From NCBI RefSeq assembly GCF_040706615.1, contig NZ_JAPDRF010000007.1:62001-126000 (forward strand): DNA of 64,000 bases, given 5' to 3'. This DNA comes from Lentisalinibacter sediminis. Its GTDB lineage: Bacteria; Pseudomonadota; Gammaproteobacteria; Steroidobacterales; Woeseiaceae. Positions 9,560 to 19,453 of the stretch are shown here, piece after piece (positions within the stretch are counted from its first letter, which is position 1; each line of letters opens with the position of its first letter). The translations under genes and the position numbers were made by a program. The notes below the pieces were generated by a model, which searched no databases, was not told where the DNA came from, and saw only the letters and a list, made by a program, of their open reading frames with translations.

Positions 9560-11356
9560 ATGAAATTCAGTACCGAATCCCTGCGCCCGTTCGGCTCGGT
9601 CGTCCGGGCTGGTCATGCCGGCCGCGCAGGCCATACGCGCCGCACCCGCCCCATTGCTGCGATTACCACGATCGCGGTCCCGGCTCTGCTGCTCTCGGTC
9701 CTGGCTCTCGCCGCCTGCGGCAGCGATGCGCCGCCGGAGGAGACCGTGAGCGCGGAAACCGGCATGCGCGAACAGCCGGCGGCGCAACCGCTGCCGGACG
9801 CCGAGGCCGTCGCCGAGCGGGTGGCCGACTACGCGCCGTTCACGCTCACCGCCGACCTTGGTGACCTCAGCGACGACCAGCGCAGGATGATCGGGCTGCT
9901 GATCGATGCCTCGAAGATCATGGACGACCTGTTCTGGCGTCAGGCCTGGGGCGACGGCCACGAGGAATGGCTCGCCGACCTGCCGGCCGGCCCGGTGCGC
10001 CAGTTCGCCGGCATCAACTACGGGCCCTGGGATCGCCTGGCCGACGACCGCCCGTTCGTGACCGGCGTGCGGCCCAGGCCCGCCGGCGCCAATTTCTATC
10101 CGCCCGACATGACGGTGGATGAGTTCGAAGCCTGGGAGCAGCCGGGCAAGGACGGTCTCTATTCGCTCGTGCGAAGGGATGCGGCCGGTGATCTCGAGCT
10201 GATCGCCTACCACGAGGCGTATGCCGACCCACTGGAGCGCGCCGCCGAACTACTGCGCGAGGCCGCGACGCTGGCAGAGGACGAGGGCTTCGCCCGGTAC
10301 CTGGGGCTGCGGGCCGACGCACTGGTCACCGACGACTACCAGCCGAGCGACATGGCCTGGCTCGACATGAAAACGAACCGGATCGACGTGGTCATCGGTG
10401 CCGTCGAGACCTACGAGGACCAGCTGTTCGGCTACCGGGCGGCCTACGAGTCCTTCGTGCTGCTGAAGGATATGGCCTGGTCCGACCGGCTGTCGCGCTT
10501 CACGGCCTTCCTGCCGGAGCTGCAGCGCGGCCTGCCCGTGCCGGAGCGCTACAAGGCGGAGGAGCCGGGCAGCGACTCGGACCTGAATGCCTACGACGCC
10601 CTTTACTATGCCGGCGACGCGAACGCGGGCGCGAAGACCATCGCGATCAACCTGCCGAACGACGAGGAGGTGCAACTCGCCAAGGGCACCCGGCGGCTGC
10701 AGCTGAAGAACGCGATGCGCGCCAAGTTCGAGAAGATCATGCAGCCCATCGCCGAGGTGCTGATCGTCGAGGATCAACGCGGCCACGTGACCTTCGACGC
10801 CTTCTTCGCCAACACCATGTTCCACGAAGTCGCTCACGGCCTCGGCATCAAGAACACGGTGGACGGCTCCGGTACCGTGCGTGCCGCGCTGAAGGACGTG
10901 GCCTCCAGCATCGAGGAGGGCAAGGCCGACGTACTGGGTCTGTACATGATCACGGAGCTGCACGAGCGCGGCGAACTCGGCGACACGGAACTGATGGACT
11001 ACTACACCACGTTCCTCGCCGGCATCTTCCGCTCGGTGCGTTTCGGTGCCTCCAGCGCCCACGGCAAAGCGAACATGGTGCGGTTCAATTTCTTCGCCGA
11101 CGAGGGCGCATTCACGCTGGACGAGGCCACCGGCCGCTACCGGGTGGACTTCGAAGCCATGCAGGCGGCGATCACGAAGCTCTCGGCGAAGATCCTGACG
11201 CTGCAGGGCGACGGCGATTACGAGGGCGCGAAGGCGTTCACCGATACCCTCGGCGTCATCCGGCCCGAGCTGGCCGCCGCGCTCGCACGGGTGAATGCGG
11301 CAGACATACCGGTGGACGTGCGCTTCGAGCAGGGCCGCGAGGTCCTCGGCCTCTGA
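9560..11356 (+). CDS. DPP III-like zinc peptidase lipoprotein (M49-related)
   Basis: A 598-aa lipoprotein. A long basic N-region and hydrophobic stretch end in LALAAC, so Cys53 would be lipidated. The catalytic part carries HEVAHG (His422, Glu423, His426) and, about 30 residues on, EEGKAD (452-457). These correspond to the HExxGH and EExxAD motifs of dipeptidyl-peptidase III (family M49). The first motif here is HExxH, without the extra residue classical for M49. The likely role is a zinc-dependent exopeptidase or related hydrolase anchored in the periplasm. The ATG at 9560 gives a plausible though long signal sequence. Being divergent from an S8 protease, it may be part of a peptide-degrading pair, which is inference only. 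Confidence 0.8.
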   Translation: MKFSTESLRPFGSVVRAGHAGRAGHTRRTRPIAAITTIAVPALLLSVLALAACGSDAPPEETVSAETGMREQPAAQPLPDAEAVAERVADYAPFTLTADLGDLSDDQRRMIGLLIDASKIMDDLFWRQAWGDGHEEWLADLPAGPVRQFAGINYGPWDRLADDRPFVTGVRPRPAGANFYPPDMTVDEFEAWEQPGKDGLYSLVRRDAAGDLELIAYHEAYADPLERAAELLREAATLAEDEGFARYLGLRADALVTDDYQPSDMAWLDMKTNRIDVVIGAVETYEDQLFGYRAAYESFVLLKDMAWSDRLSRFTAFLPELQRGLPVPERYKAEEPGSDSDLNAYDALYYAGDANAGAKTIAINLPNDEEVQLAKGTRRLQLKNAMRAKFEKIMQPIAEVLIVEDQRGHVTFDAFFANTMFHEVAHGLGIKNTVDGSGTVRAALKDVASSIEEGKADVLGLYMITELHERGELGDTELMDYYTTFLAGIFRSVRFGASSAHGKANMVRFNFFADEGAFTLDEATGRYRVDFEAMQAAITKLSAKILTLQGDGDYEGAKAFTDTLGVIRPELAAALARVNAADIPVDVRFEQGREVLGL

Positions 11357-11619
11357 CGGTGCGCCGGCCCGCTGCCGCGCCGCAACGGGCGCCCCATCGC
11401 GGCGCAGCAGCGGGCGGTCCTGCGCCAGCGTGGTGCAGGATCGCGCCGTGCCGCCCCGGAAAGTGGTGCGAGCGACGCGGCACGGATATTGCACTCCATG
11501 CACGTGACGCCATCAGCCTGACACATTCGCCTGCGATAGTCGGCCGGATCGGGACGACGTTGCGAAGCTGATACGCGAGGACGGCGCCGCCGGCCATCAA
11601 CCGACAAGGAGCGTGCGAC

Positions 11620-12228
11620 ATGCCTGTCATCAACCGGGGACTGCAGTTCTGGAAATCCGCCGAGGAGCTGTTACTCGACTATCTCAACGAGCGCTGCGGC
11701 AGCAGGGCCAACCTGACCTATATCCCGGCGGCCGATGACGGCCCTCCCGTGCTGGTGGCGAGTTATCTGGAGTTCCCGGTGGCGGATCACCTGACGGCCT
11801 TCACCGTCGGCATGTCCAGCGTGGAACCGCCGGCGGGGGACGAGCGTCCCGAGCTGATGATCTCGGTGAAGAGTCCCAACGCCGCCTGGGCCCGTGCCAT
11901 CGGCGTGATCGCGGAGCGCTACCGCGGCCGGGGCGCCTTCAAGGTCGGCGACACGGTCTCGGTCAGCGACGAGATCAGTCGCTCGAGCCCGATGCGTGCC
12001 TTCCTCGTGCACAATCCTGCCCTCTTCGGTCTGGCCGGTGAGCGGCTCGAGATCGAGGAGCGCAGGGTGCGAGTGCTGCAGCTCTATCCCGTGCACGATT
12101 CGGAGGTGGCGCTGATCCGCAAGCACGGCTACCAGGCCTTCATCGACAGCCGCCCGGACCTCGCGGACGTCCGTCGTCCTGCCCAGAGCGCCGCCAGCGT
12201 GGAAGCGCACGCGCTGAAGGCGGGCTGA
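11620..12228 (+). CDS. Suppressor-of-fused (SUFU) domain protein
   Basis: A 202-aa cytoplasmic protein resembling bacterial SUFU-domain proteins, with an alternating strand/helix pattern (ELMISVKSPNAAWARAIGVIAERY, VRVLQLYPVHDSEVALIRKHG). Related domains occur as immunity proteins in polymorphic toxin systems, but no toxin gene is next to it. An AAGGAG ribosome-binding site at 11606-11611 lies eight bases before the ATG. The 263 bp upstream (11357-11619) contain nothing I can call. It converges with the Bcr/CflA gene with only 3 bp between the stop codons. Confidence 0.7.
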   Translation: MPVINRGLQFWKSAEELLLDYLNERCGSRANLTYIPAADDGPPVLVASYLEFPVADHLTAFTVGMSSVEPPAGDERPELMISVKSPNAAWARAIGVIAERYRGRGAFKVGDTVSVSDEISRSSPMRAFLVHNPALFGLAGERLEIEERRVRVLQLYPVHDSEVALIRKHGYQAFIDSRPDLADVRRPAQSAASVEAHALKAG

Positions 12229-12231
12229 GCC

Positions 12232-13428
12232 TCAGGCGGCCTGCGCGGCGCGCGCGCCGAGTGCGCGAATGGCCAGCGCGCACGCCACCGAGAGCAGGCC
12301 GAGCACCAGCAGGAACACCGCCAGTGTCACCGGCGAGTCGTTGTCCAGCATCGAGACGAACTGGACCAGCAATGCGCCGACCGTCTGCTGGCTGAAGCCG
12401 AGCAGGCTCGAGGCCGTGCCGGCGCGACGTGGTGACTGGCGCACGGCGCCGGTCTGGGCGTTGGGCGCGGCGAGGCCGCTGGAGTAGGTCACCACCGTCA
12501 TCGGCAGGAACAGCGCCATCGGTGCCCACCAGCCGGCGCCGGTCAGGCTCACCATGGCCAGCGTGCCGACGGCGGCGACGAGGCTGCCGCGCAGGATCAT
12601 GCCGTCGACGCCGAGACGGTGCGAGTAGCGGGTCGAGGTCAGATTGCCCAGCGTATAACCGCCGGCCAGCAGCAGGAACCAGAATCCGTACTCCCTGGCC
12701 GGCCGTCCCATGACGGATTCCATCAGGTAGGGTGCGGTGGAGATGAAGACGTAGAACATGCCCACCGACAGCACCGCCTGGGCGGTGTAGGCATGGAACA
12801 GCGGCTTGCCCATCAGCCGCTTCACACCGAGAGTCAGCGACTCACGCTCCCCGTCGTCCTCGTCGGGCAGTGTCTCCGGCAGCCAGCGTAGCACCGCGGC
12901 GGTCACGAGCAGCCCGAGTACGCTTACCACCAGGAACAGGCTGCGCCAGCCGTACCAGTCGGTGAGGTAGCCGCCCACCAGCGGCGCCAGGGTCGGCGCC
13001 ACCACCATGACCATCACCAGGGTGGCGAGCCGGCCGGCCATCTCGTCCGTGCCGTAGAGATCACTGAGTATGGCGCGGGCGATTACCAGGCCGGCGGCGC
13101 CGCCCACGGCCTGTATCATCCGTGCGCCGATCAGCCAGTAGATGTCGGGGGCCAGGTAGCAGGCGACGCTGCCGGCGAAACAGAGCAGCAGGCCCGCGAT
13201 CAGCGCCGGCCTCCGCCCCCAGCGATCGGCCAGCGGTCCGTAGAGGAGCTGGGCCGGGCCGATGGCGAAGACGAAGGCGCTGAAGGTGAGCTGGGTCAGC
13301 GCCAGCGAGGTGCCGAAAGCCGACTGCACCGCCGGCAGCGCGGGCAGATATATCTGCATGGCGAGCGGCCCCATGGCGGTCGCCGCCGCCAGCAGTACGA
13401 TCAGCTTGCGGGGGCCGATGTCGCTCAA
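12232..13428 (-). CDS. Multidrug efflux MFS transporter, Bcr/CflA family
   Basis: A 398-aa major facilitator with 12 predicted membrane helices. The MFS motif A is recognisable as GPLADRWGRRPALIAG after helix 2, and motif C-like glycine/proline segments (PTLAPLVGGYLTDWYGWRSLF) match drug:H+ antiporters of the Bcr/CflA type. It would export hydrophobic drugs or metabolites at the inner membrane by proton antiport. It is followed downstream by the converging SUFU gene and preceded, 46 bp away on the same strand, by folE, so the two may share a transcript. Confidence 0.88.
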   Translation of the reverse strand: MSDIGPRKLIVLLAAATAMGPLAMQIYLPALPAVQSAFGTSLALTQLTFSAFVFAIGPAQLLYGPLADRWGRRPALIAGLLLCFAGSVACYLAPDIYWLIGARMIQAVGGAAGLVIARAILSDLYGTDEMAGRLATLVMVMVVAPTLAPLVGGYLTDWYGWRSLFLVVSVLGLLVTAAVLRWLPETLPDEDDGERESLTLGVKRLMGKPLFHAYTAQAVLSVGMFYVFISTAPYLMESVMGRPAREYGFWFLLLAGGYTLGNLTSTRYSHRLGVDGMILRGSLVAAVGTLAMVSLTGAGWWAPMALFLPMTVVTYSSGLAAPNAQTGAVRQSPRRAGTASSLLGFSQQTVGALLVQFVSMLDNDSPVTLAVFLLVLGLLSVACALAIRALGARAAQAA

Positions 13429-13474
13429 TGTCGCGTCGGTGTGGGGCCGCCGCCGGTCGGCGGCCAGGTCGGCG

Positions 13475-14119
13475 TCAGCTGCCGTGGCCGATCATGCGCA
13501 GGAATTCGGCGCGGGTGCGGGCGTCCTCGCGGATGGTGCCGAGCATCTGGCTCGTGACCATCGACACGCCGGTCTTGTGGATGCCACGGGTGGTCATGCA
13601 CTGGTGCTCGGCCTCGATCACCACGCCGACGCCCTTCGGCTTCAGCACGTCCTGGATGGTGTTGGCGATCTGGGCGGTCATCTTCTCCTGCACCTGGAAG
13701 CGGCGGGCGAAGGCTTCTACCACCCGGGCCAGCTTGCTGATGCCCACGACCTTGTTGGTGGGCAGATAGCCGACGTGTGCCCGGCCGATGATCGGTGCCA
13801 TGTGGTGCTCGCAGTGGGACTCGAAGGTGATGTCGCGCAGCACGATCATCTCGTCGTAGCCCTCCACCTCCTGGAACGTGCGCTTCAGGAAGCGAACGGG
13901 GTCCTCCCGGTAGCCGGAGAACCAGTCCTCGTACGCGCGGGCCACGCGCGCGGGCGTGTCGAGCAGACCTTCCCGGTCCGGGTCCTCGCCCGCCCACAGT
14001 AGCAGCGTGCGGATGGCCTCCTCCGCCTGACGACGCCCCGGCCTGCGCCGCGCTTTCTTCTTCACGCCGGTCTTCTTGTTCGCCAATGTCCGAATCTCCC
14101 TGGTCGGTGGTCGCGACAT
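13475..14119 (-). CDS. folE: GTP cyclohydrolase I
   Basis: Converts GTP to 7,8-dihydroneopterin triphosphate, the first step of folate synthesis. The zinc ligands are visible: the Cys and His in ESHCEHHMAP and the second Cys in EAEHQCMTTRG. The GTP-binding segments GYLPTNKVVGISKLAR and QVQEKMTAQIAN follow. There is a short basic N-terminal extension (KKTGVKKKARRRPGRRQ). The ATG at 14119 has no clear ribosome-binding site, whereas a TTG at 14086 has GGGAGA nine bases upstream, so the true protein may be 11 residues shorter. The product is a cytoplasmic homodecamer in known relatives. Confidence 0.95.
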   Translation of the reverse strand: MSRPPTREIRTLANKKTGVKKKARRRPGRRQAEEAIRTLLLWAGEDPDREGLLDTPARVARAYEDWFSGYREDPVRFLKRTFQEVEGYDEMIVLRDITFESHCEHHMAPIIGRAHVGYLPTNKVVGISKLARVVEAFARRFQVQEKMTAQIANTIQDVLKPKGVGVVIEAEHQCMTTRGIHKTGVSMVTSQMLGTIREDARTRAEFLRMIGHGS

Positions 14120-14214
14120 ACTACCGGAACGGGATCGGTCGCGGCATCCGGCGCTGCATCCGCGGTGCTTGACAGATCGAATACAACGGCCATCGAAGTT
14201 TGTATGGAGCCGAC

Positions 14215-14757
14215 GTGAAGAGACTGCTCGCCGTTCTGCTGTGCGCCTCCCTCGCCGGATGCGCCACCACTCCCGAAGACCCGATCCACGTCGTCGACGA
14301 GGTCGATCTGCCCCGCTACATGGGCGACTGGTACGTCATCGCGCACATCCCCACCTTCCTGGAGGACCAGGCGTACAACGCCATCGAGTCCTACGAGCTG
14401 AACGACGACGGCACCATCGCCACCACCTTCCGCTTCCGCAACGAGGGCTTCGACGGACCCCTGAAGGTCTACACGCCCACCGGTTTCGTGCGGGACGACC
14501 CGAGCAATGCCGTCTGGGGCATGCAGTTCGTCTGGCCGTTCAAGGCCGAGTTCCTGATCGTCTGGCTGGACGAGGGCTACGAGACGACCGTCATCGGCCG
14601 CAACGCCCGTGACTACGTCTGGATCATGGCGCGGGAGCCGCAGATACCCGACGAGAAGTACCGGCGCATCCTGTCCTTCCTCGAGTCCGAGGGCTACGAC
14701 CTCTCCGGCCTGCGCGAAGTGCCCCAGCGCTGGCCGGAGCCCGACGCCGGCGACTGA
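14215..14757 (+). CDS. Outer-membrane lipocalin (Blc type)
   Basis: A 180-aa bacterial lipocalin. The GTG at 14215 (ribosome-binding site GGAG at 14205-14208) gives a clean type II signal MKRLLAVLLCASLAGC, lipidated at Cys16. The lipocalin motif 1 appears as LPRYMGDWYVIAHIPTF (GxW), and later strands carry VWPFKAEFLIVWLDEGYETTVIGRNARDYVWIMAR (in pieces), the other conserved lipocalin signatures. It should bind a lipid or lysophospholipid on the outer membrane. A TTGACA at 14169-14174 could be a -35 box but no good -10 follows at the right distance. It is divergent from folE. Confidence 0.92.
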   Translation: MKRLLAVLLCASLAGCATTPEDPIHVVDEVDLPRYMGDWYVIAHIPTFLEDQAYNAIESYELNDDGTIATTFRFRNEGFDGPLKVYTPTGFVRDDPSNAVWGMQFVWPFKAEFLIVWLDEGYETTVIGRNARDYVWIMAREPQIPDEKYRRILSFLESEGYDLSGLREVPQRWPEPDAGD

Positions 14758-14835
14758 TACTCCGGGGCGCCGGCCCGGGCTAACATGGTGCCCGGCCTGC
14801 AGTCCGGCCCATAGTCGTCAACCGCGGGAGGAGCC

Positions 14836-16239
14836 ATGCACCGGCTCTCGTACTACAGCCACCAGCGGGCGATGGCCGTCTCGGTAGAGGCGGGCGGCAG
14901 GGTGGTGCGTGACGCGCTGGTGGCGCCGGCCGCCCGGATCCGGCCGCTGTTCGCCGGCTTCCCCGACCTGCCGCTGTACGTGACGCGGCCGGCGGTCGGT
15001 GCCCCGCTGGCGGTGCCGACCGAGACGCTGGTGGTGGAGGGCGCCGGCGCCGCCGAGGTCGACTGGGCCTGCCGGCGGCTGTCGCTGGAAGTGGTCCGTG
15101 AGGGACGCCGCGGCCGCGTGCTGCTGCGCGCGGTGTGCGACGCGACCGGTATCGGCCGGCTGCGCCATGCGGCGGACGCGGCGCGGCGGCTCTACCGCCG
15201 CGGTAACGTCGCCGTGGCCCATCCCAATTTCCTGCGGCTGTATCGGCCGCCGCCGGTCTCGGCCGGCGCCGGCATCGCACTGGTGGACGGCCAGTGGGCG
15301 CTGGACAATGACGGCGAGGTAGGCGTTGCCGGCGCTGACGTGGGTGCAGAGGCGGCCTGGGCGCTCACCACCGGACGCCGCGGGGTGCGGGTCGCCATCC
15401 TGGATGACGGCGTCGACCTGGCCCACCCGTACCTGCGACCGGCGGCGGCAGCCGAGCGGGATTTCGTGGCCGACGACCGTTACGGCCGCCCCGCCGGCGA
15501 CGACGCCCACGGTACCGCGGTGGCGGGCATCGTGGCCGCCGACGGGCCCCGCGCGACGGGTCTCGCGCCGGGCGTTTCACTGGTGGCCGCGCGCATCGCC
15601 CGCGGTGGCGCGCAGGGTTACTGGCTGTCCGACGATTTCGACACCGCCGAGGCCGTGGACTGGTGCGCCGGGGAGAGCGGCGCTGACATCCTGAACCTGT
15701 CCTGGGGCGGCGGCCCGCCGGCCGATGCCATTACCGGCGCGCTGGAACGGGCCGCGCGGACCGGCCGCCGCGGTCGCGGCTGCCTGATCGTGGCCGCGGC
15801 CGGCAACAGCCAGTCGGCCCTGGACTATCCGGCCACGCTGCCGGAGGTGCTGGCGGTGGGCGCCTCGAATCCCTGGGACCGGCGCAAGACCCGCCGCTCC
15901 CGGGACGGCGAGCACTGGTGGGGCAGCAGCCGTGGCCGGAATCTCTCGCTGCTGGCACCCGGCGTCTCGATACTCACCACCGACCTGCGTGGCCGGCGGG
16001 GTTTCTCGCCCACGCTGGTGTACGACGCGTTCAGCGGCACCTCCGCCGCCGCGCCGTTCGTCTCCGCCGCGGCAGCGCTGGTGCTGTCGCTGCATCCGGA
16101 CCTGCCGGCGGCACGCCTGCGCCGGCTGCTGGAGGAGAGTGCGATGGCGCTGGACGGCGGGCGCCGCTCCACCCACGGGCACGGCCGGCTGGACGCGGCC
16201 GCGGCGCTGCGCCTGGCGGCCGCCGGCGCCGGGGACTGA
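14836..16239 (+). CDS. Subtilisin-like serine protease (S8), second copy
   Basis: A 467-aa peptidase S8 with catalytic Asp190 (VAILDDGVD), His225 (DAHGTAVAG), oxyanion Asn324 (AAAGNSQ) and Ser403 (FSGTSAAAP). The first 170 residues form an N-terminal domain, perhaps a prodomain. Like the protease at 7831-9489 it has no signal peptide and no lipobox. The two differ in sequence and domain lengths, so they are not a recent duplication. A GGGAGGA ribosome-binding site precedes the ATG. It converges with msrA with 3 bp between the stops. Confidence 0.9.
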   Translation: MHRLSYYSHQRAMAVSVEAGGRVVRDALVAPAARIRPLFAGFPDLPLYVTRPAVGAPLAVPTETLVVEGAGAAEVDWACRRLSLEVVREGRRGRVLLRAVCDATGIGRLRHAADAARRLYRRGNVAVAHPNFLRLYRPPPVSAGAGIALVDGQWALDNDGEVGVAGADVGAEAAWALTTGRRGVRVAILDDGVDLAHPYLRPAAAAERDFVADDRYGRPAGDDAHGTAVAGIVAADGPRATGLAPGVSLVAARIARGGAQGYWLSDDFDTAEAVDWCAGESGADILNLSWGGGPPADAITGALERAARTGRRGRGCLIVAAAGNSQSALDYPATLPEVLAVGASNPWDRRKTRRSRDGEHWWGSSRGRNLSLLAPGVSILTTDLRGRRGFSPTLVYDAFSGTSAAAPFVSAAAALVLSLHPDLPAARLRRLLEESAMALDGGRRSTHGHGRLDAAAALRLAAAGAGD

Positions 16240-16242
16240 GAT

Positions 16243-16896
<654 letters not shown>

Positions 16897-16936
16897 GGCT
16901 CTCTCCTGTGGCTGTCCGGCGGATATGCGTCCGGCC

Positions 16937-16960
16937 AGTGCGCGATCAAGTGCGCGATCA
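16937..16960 (+). repeat. Tandem 12-bp direct repeat
   Basis: AGTGCGCGATCA is present twice in a row (16937-16948, 16949-16960) in the short gap between msrA and the M48 protease gene. Confidence 0.7.
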
Positions 16961-16989
16961 AGGGTCTCGGGTGGCGCCGCGGCCGGGCG

Positions 16990-18585
16990 TCACCGCGCGA
17001 CCGCAGCCTCGATGATACGCACCTGGTACTGGTCCGGCGATGTGAACGGCCCGAGCCCCGTGTCCAGGCGCACGCTGTTGCCGGGCTCGAGTACGCCGGA
17101 GATCCGGCGGCGGGTCTCGGAGGCGGAACCGGAGCCGGTCAGGTAGCGGATGGCGACCACCACGTCGGTGACGCCGACGCGGGTCGGGTTGTCGATCTGC
17201 AGCAGCAGGCGACCGTCGTCGGCGAGGCCCGTCCGGCTGCGCAGATACGCCTCCGGATTCTGGCTCAGATCGAGCCGCATCAGCGCCGCCTGCGCGCGCG
17301 CGCCCACCTCGCCCTGTTCGCCGCTCGCCTTCTGGTAATACTCGACTGCCTGCGCGCGGTTGCCGGCCCGCCGCTCGATGTCGCCCAGTGCGAGATAGGC
17401 CGGCGCCGTCGGCAGCAGCTCGAGGCTGGCGGCGAGGTCGCGGCGGGCCTCGGCATCGTCGCCCAGCCGCTCGGCGGTCAGGCCTCGCTTCAGGTAGTAG
17501 TAGAAGAAGCCGTCGTTGCGCTCCAGCGCCAGGGTGTACTCGCTGCGCGCGCGATCGTATTTCTCGTCCAGCAGGTAGACGTCGCCACGCAGCGCGTAGA
17601 AGTGGGCCTCTCCGGGCTCGATGCGAATGGCCTCGTTGGCCTTCTCGAGGGCGACGCCGCGCTTATCCTCCGCCAGCGCCTTGCGACCGGCATCGTAGGC
17701 CTCGTAGGCGGGCAGCGCGTTGCGCGTCGTCGCCAGCATCTCGCGGTAGCGCTCGGCCCCGATCTCTCCGCCGGGCGGCAGGCCGGCGGCCGTCTGCCGG
17801 TTCGCCTCCACCCGCGCGGTCGACGGTGGGTGGCTCGCGAACAGACCGCTCAGCCAGTCGCTGCGGCGCTGCTCGTTCAGCCGCACGAAGGTCTCCTGCA
17901 GGTCCACCGCGCCCTGGGGGTCGTAGCCCGCGCGGGACATGTAGCGCATGCCGTAGAGGTCGGACTCCAGTTCGGCGCCGCGGCTGTAGCGCTGGTTGAT
18001 CAGCTGGGAGGCGATCGAGGCCGACGCGGTGGCCAGTCTGCCGTAGTCGCTGTCGCTGGTGGCGACTGCCGTCGCCAGCACCGCGCCCTGCAGCACCATG
18101 GCCCGTTCCATGGCGTCGGCGGAATGGCCCGCGGCGGCGTGGACGATCTCGTGGCCAAGCACGGCCGCCAGTTCGGCCTCGGACTCGAGTTCCGTCAGCA
18201 GTCCCCGGTTGATGGCGATCTTGCCACCGGGCAGGGCCCAGGCGTTCGGCACCGAATTGTTCAGTACGTGGAACTCGTAGGGCAGCGGTCGGTCGCTCAC
18301 TGCGGCGAGACGCTGGCCGACCTGCTGGACGTAGTCCTCGAGTGCCGGGTCGAGGACGTAGTCGCCGCCCTGGGACTGGCGCATCGGCAGATAATTCTGC
18401 TGGCCGAGAGCGACTTCCTGGGCCTCGGAGACCAGCCGGATCTCGCGCTCGCCGGTGACGGGGTTGACGGCGCAACCGGTCGTCAGCAGCACGAGGGTCG
18501 CGAGCAGCCAGAGCGGCGCGAGCGAGCCGACCCCGCCGGCGCGTGCGGGTCGGGCGGAGCGTGCCATGACAGCAGCGGGTCTCAT
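16990..18585 (-). CDS. M48 metalloprotease lipoprotein with TPR repeats (BepA/YfgC-like)
   Basis: A 531-aa envelope protease. The lipobox LLTTGC gives Cys38 as lipidation site. The M48 zinc motif HEIVH is at 145-149, with a third ligand in RGAELESD (Glu205/Glu207). The C-terminal half is a run of TPR helices (ALPAYEAYDAGRKALAEDK, LGDIERRAGNRAQAVEYYQKA). This layout matches BepA (YfgC), which supports LptD/BAM assembly and degrades stalled outer membrane proteins. The first Met gives a long N-region; Met7 is an alternative start. Its neighbours msrA and the M23 peptidase are on the same strand. Confidence 0.88.
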   Translation of the reverse strand: MRPAAVMARSARPARAGGVGSLAPLWLLATLVLLTTGCAVNPVTGEREIRLVSEAQEVALGQQNYLPMRQSQGGDYVLDPALEDYVQQVGQRLAAVSDRPLPYEFHVLNNSVPNAWALPGGKIAINRGLLTELESEAELAAVLGHEIVHAAAGHSADAMERAMVLQGAVLATAVATSDSDYGRLATASASIASQLINQRYSRGAELESDLYGMRYMSRAGYDPQGAVDLQETFVRLNEQRRSDWLSGLFASHPPSTARVEANRQTAAGLPPGGEIGAERYREMLATTRNALPAYEAYDAGRKALAEDKRGVALEKANEAIRIEPGEAHFYALRGDVYLLDEKYDRARSEYTLALERNDGFFYYYLKRGLTAERLGDDAEARRDLAASLELLPTAPAYLALGDIERRAGNRAQAVEYYQKASGEQGEVGARAQAALMRLDLSQNPEAYLRSRTGLADDGRLLLQIDNPTRVGVTDVVVAIRYLTGSGSASETRRRISGVLEPGNSVRLDTGLGPFTSPDQYQVRIIEAAVAR

Positions 18586-18634
18586 GCCTTGAGGATAACC
18601 GAAGGCGGGGGTTTGTGCCCGGTCCGGCTCACCT

Positions 18635-19453
18635 TCACTCCGCCACCAGCCGCTCGCCGCGGCGGGGGCGCTCGCTGATGCCGTCGCGGTGGGCGAAGCG
18701 CACCGGCAGCGACTGGGTCCGGCCCCAGGCGCCCGCCCGGTAAACGGCGAAATGCAGGTGCGGCATGGTCGTGTGGCCCGTATTGCCCGACAGCCCGATG
18801 CGGTCCCCGGCCTCGACCCGATCGCCCGCCGCCACCAGCGCGCCCTGGCGGCGAAGATGGTAATACTCGCCGGTGGTGCCGTCGTCGTGCAGGATCACGA
18901 TGTAGTTGGCATGGCGGCCGCAGCCTTCCTCCCAGCAGCCGATGTCGTGGGATTCCTCGACGCGTGCCACGACGCCGCCGCGGGCCGCGTGCACCGGCGT
19001 CCCTTCCGGCATGTCGAAGTCCACGGCATAACGCTCCAGTCCGGTGTGGCTGAAGCTCGAGCCGTAGCCCTGCAGCACGGGATAGCTCTCGCCGCGGGCG
19101 TAGGGCAGCCGGTAGAGGTGGGCGTCGTCGTGCTGTGCGCGCTGGTCCCCCACCGTCCAGTCGTACCAGTAGCGGTAGCGATAGCGGGTCCCGCCTTCCG
19201 CCGGCATGCGCAGCAGCTCGGTGAGATCGCCGCCGTCCAGGGTCCGGGTCACCGTGCGGGCCGCCGACGCCAGGCCGTGGCCGCGCACCCGCACCGTCAG
19301 CGTCAGCGGGAACTCGGTGAGGTTGCGCCCGGACAGCACCACCCCCGACGGGGACTCCTCCACCTCCACGCAGATCCACTCGCCGTCGCAGTCGCCGGCA
19401 CGGGTGCCGGCGCAGAATGCGAAGAGCAGTACTGCTGTGACGACGGATCTCAT
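18635..19453 (-). CDS. M23 (LytM-type) metallopeptidase, secreted
   Basis: A 272-aa protein with a signal peptide (MRSVVTAVLLFAFCAGTRAG), a beta-rich N-terminal region, and a C-terminal M23/LytM domain. Zinc ligands fit His136 with Asp145/147 (SHTGLERYAVDFDMP), His199 and the PHLHF motif (His232, His234 region). The lysostaphin-type G-rich loop GYGSSFSHTG is recognisable. A pair of cysteines in IGCWEEGCGRHAN is an insertion that may form a disulfide. It probably hydrolyses or regulates cell-wall cross-links in the periplasm. Confidence 0.88.
   Translation of the reverse strand: MRSVVTAVLLFAFCAGTRAGDCDGEWICVEVEESPSGVVLSGRNLTEFPLTLTVRVRGHGLASAARTVTRTLDGGDLTELLRMPAEGGTRYRYRYWYDWTVGDQRAQHDDAHLYRLPYARGESYPVLQGYGSSFSHTGLERYAVDFDMPEGTPVHAARGGVVARVEESHDIGCWEEGCGRHANYIVILHDDGTTGEYYHLRRQGALVAAGDRVEAGDRIGLSGNTGHTTMPHLHFAVYRAGAWGRTQSLPVRFAHRDGISERPRRGERLVAE

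Noticed and set aside
14169..14197. TTGACA promoter in front of the lipocalin
   Set aside because: A good -35 but no acceptable -10 at 16-18 bp.
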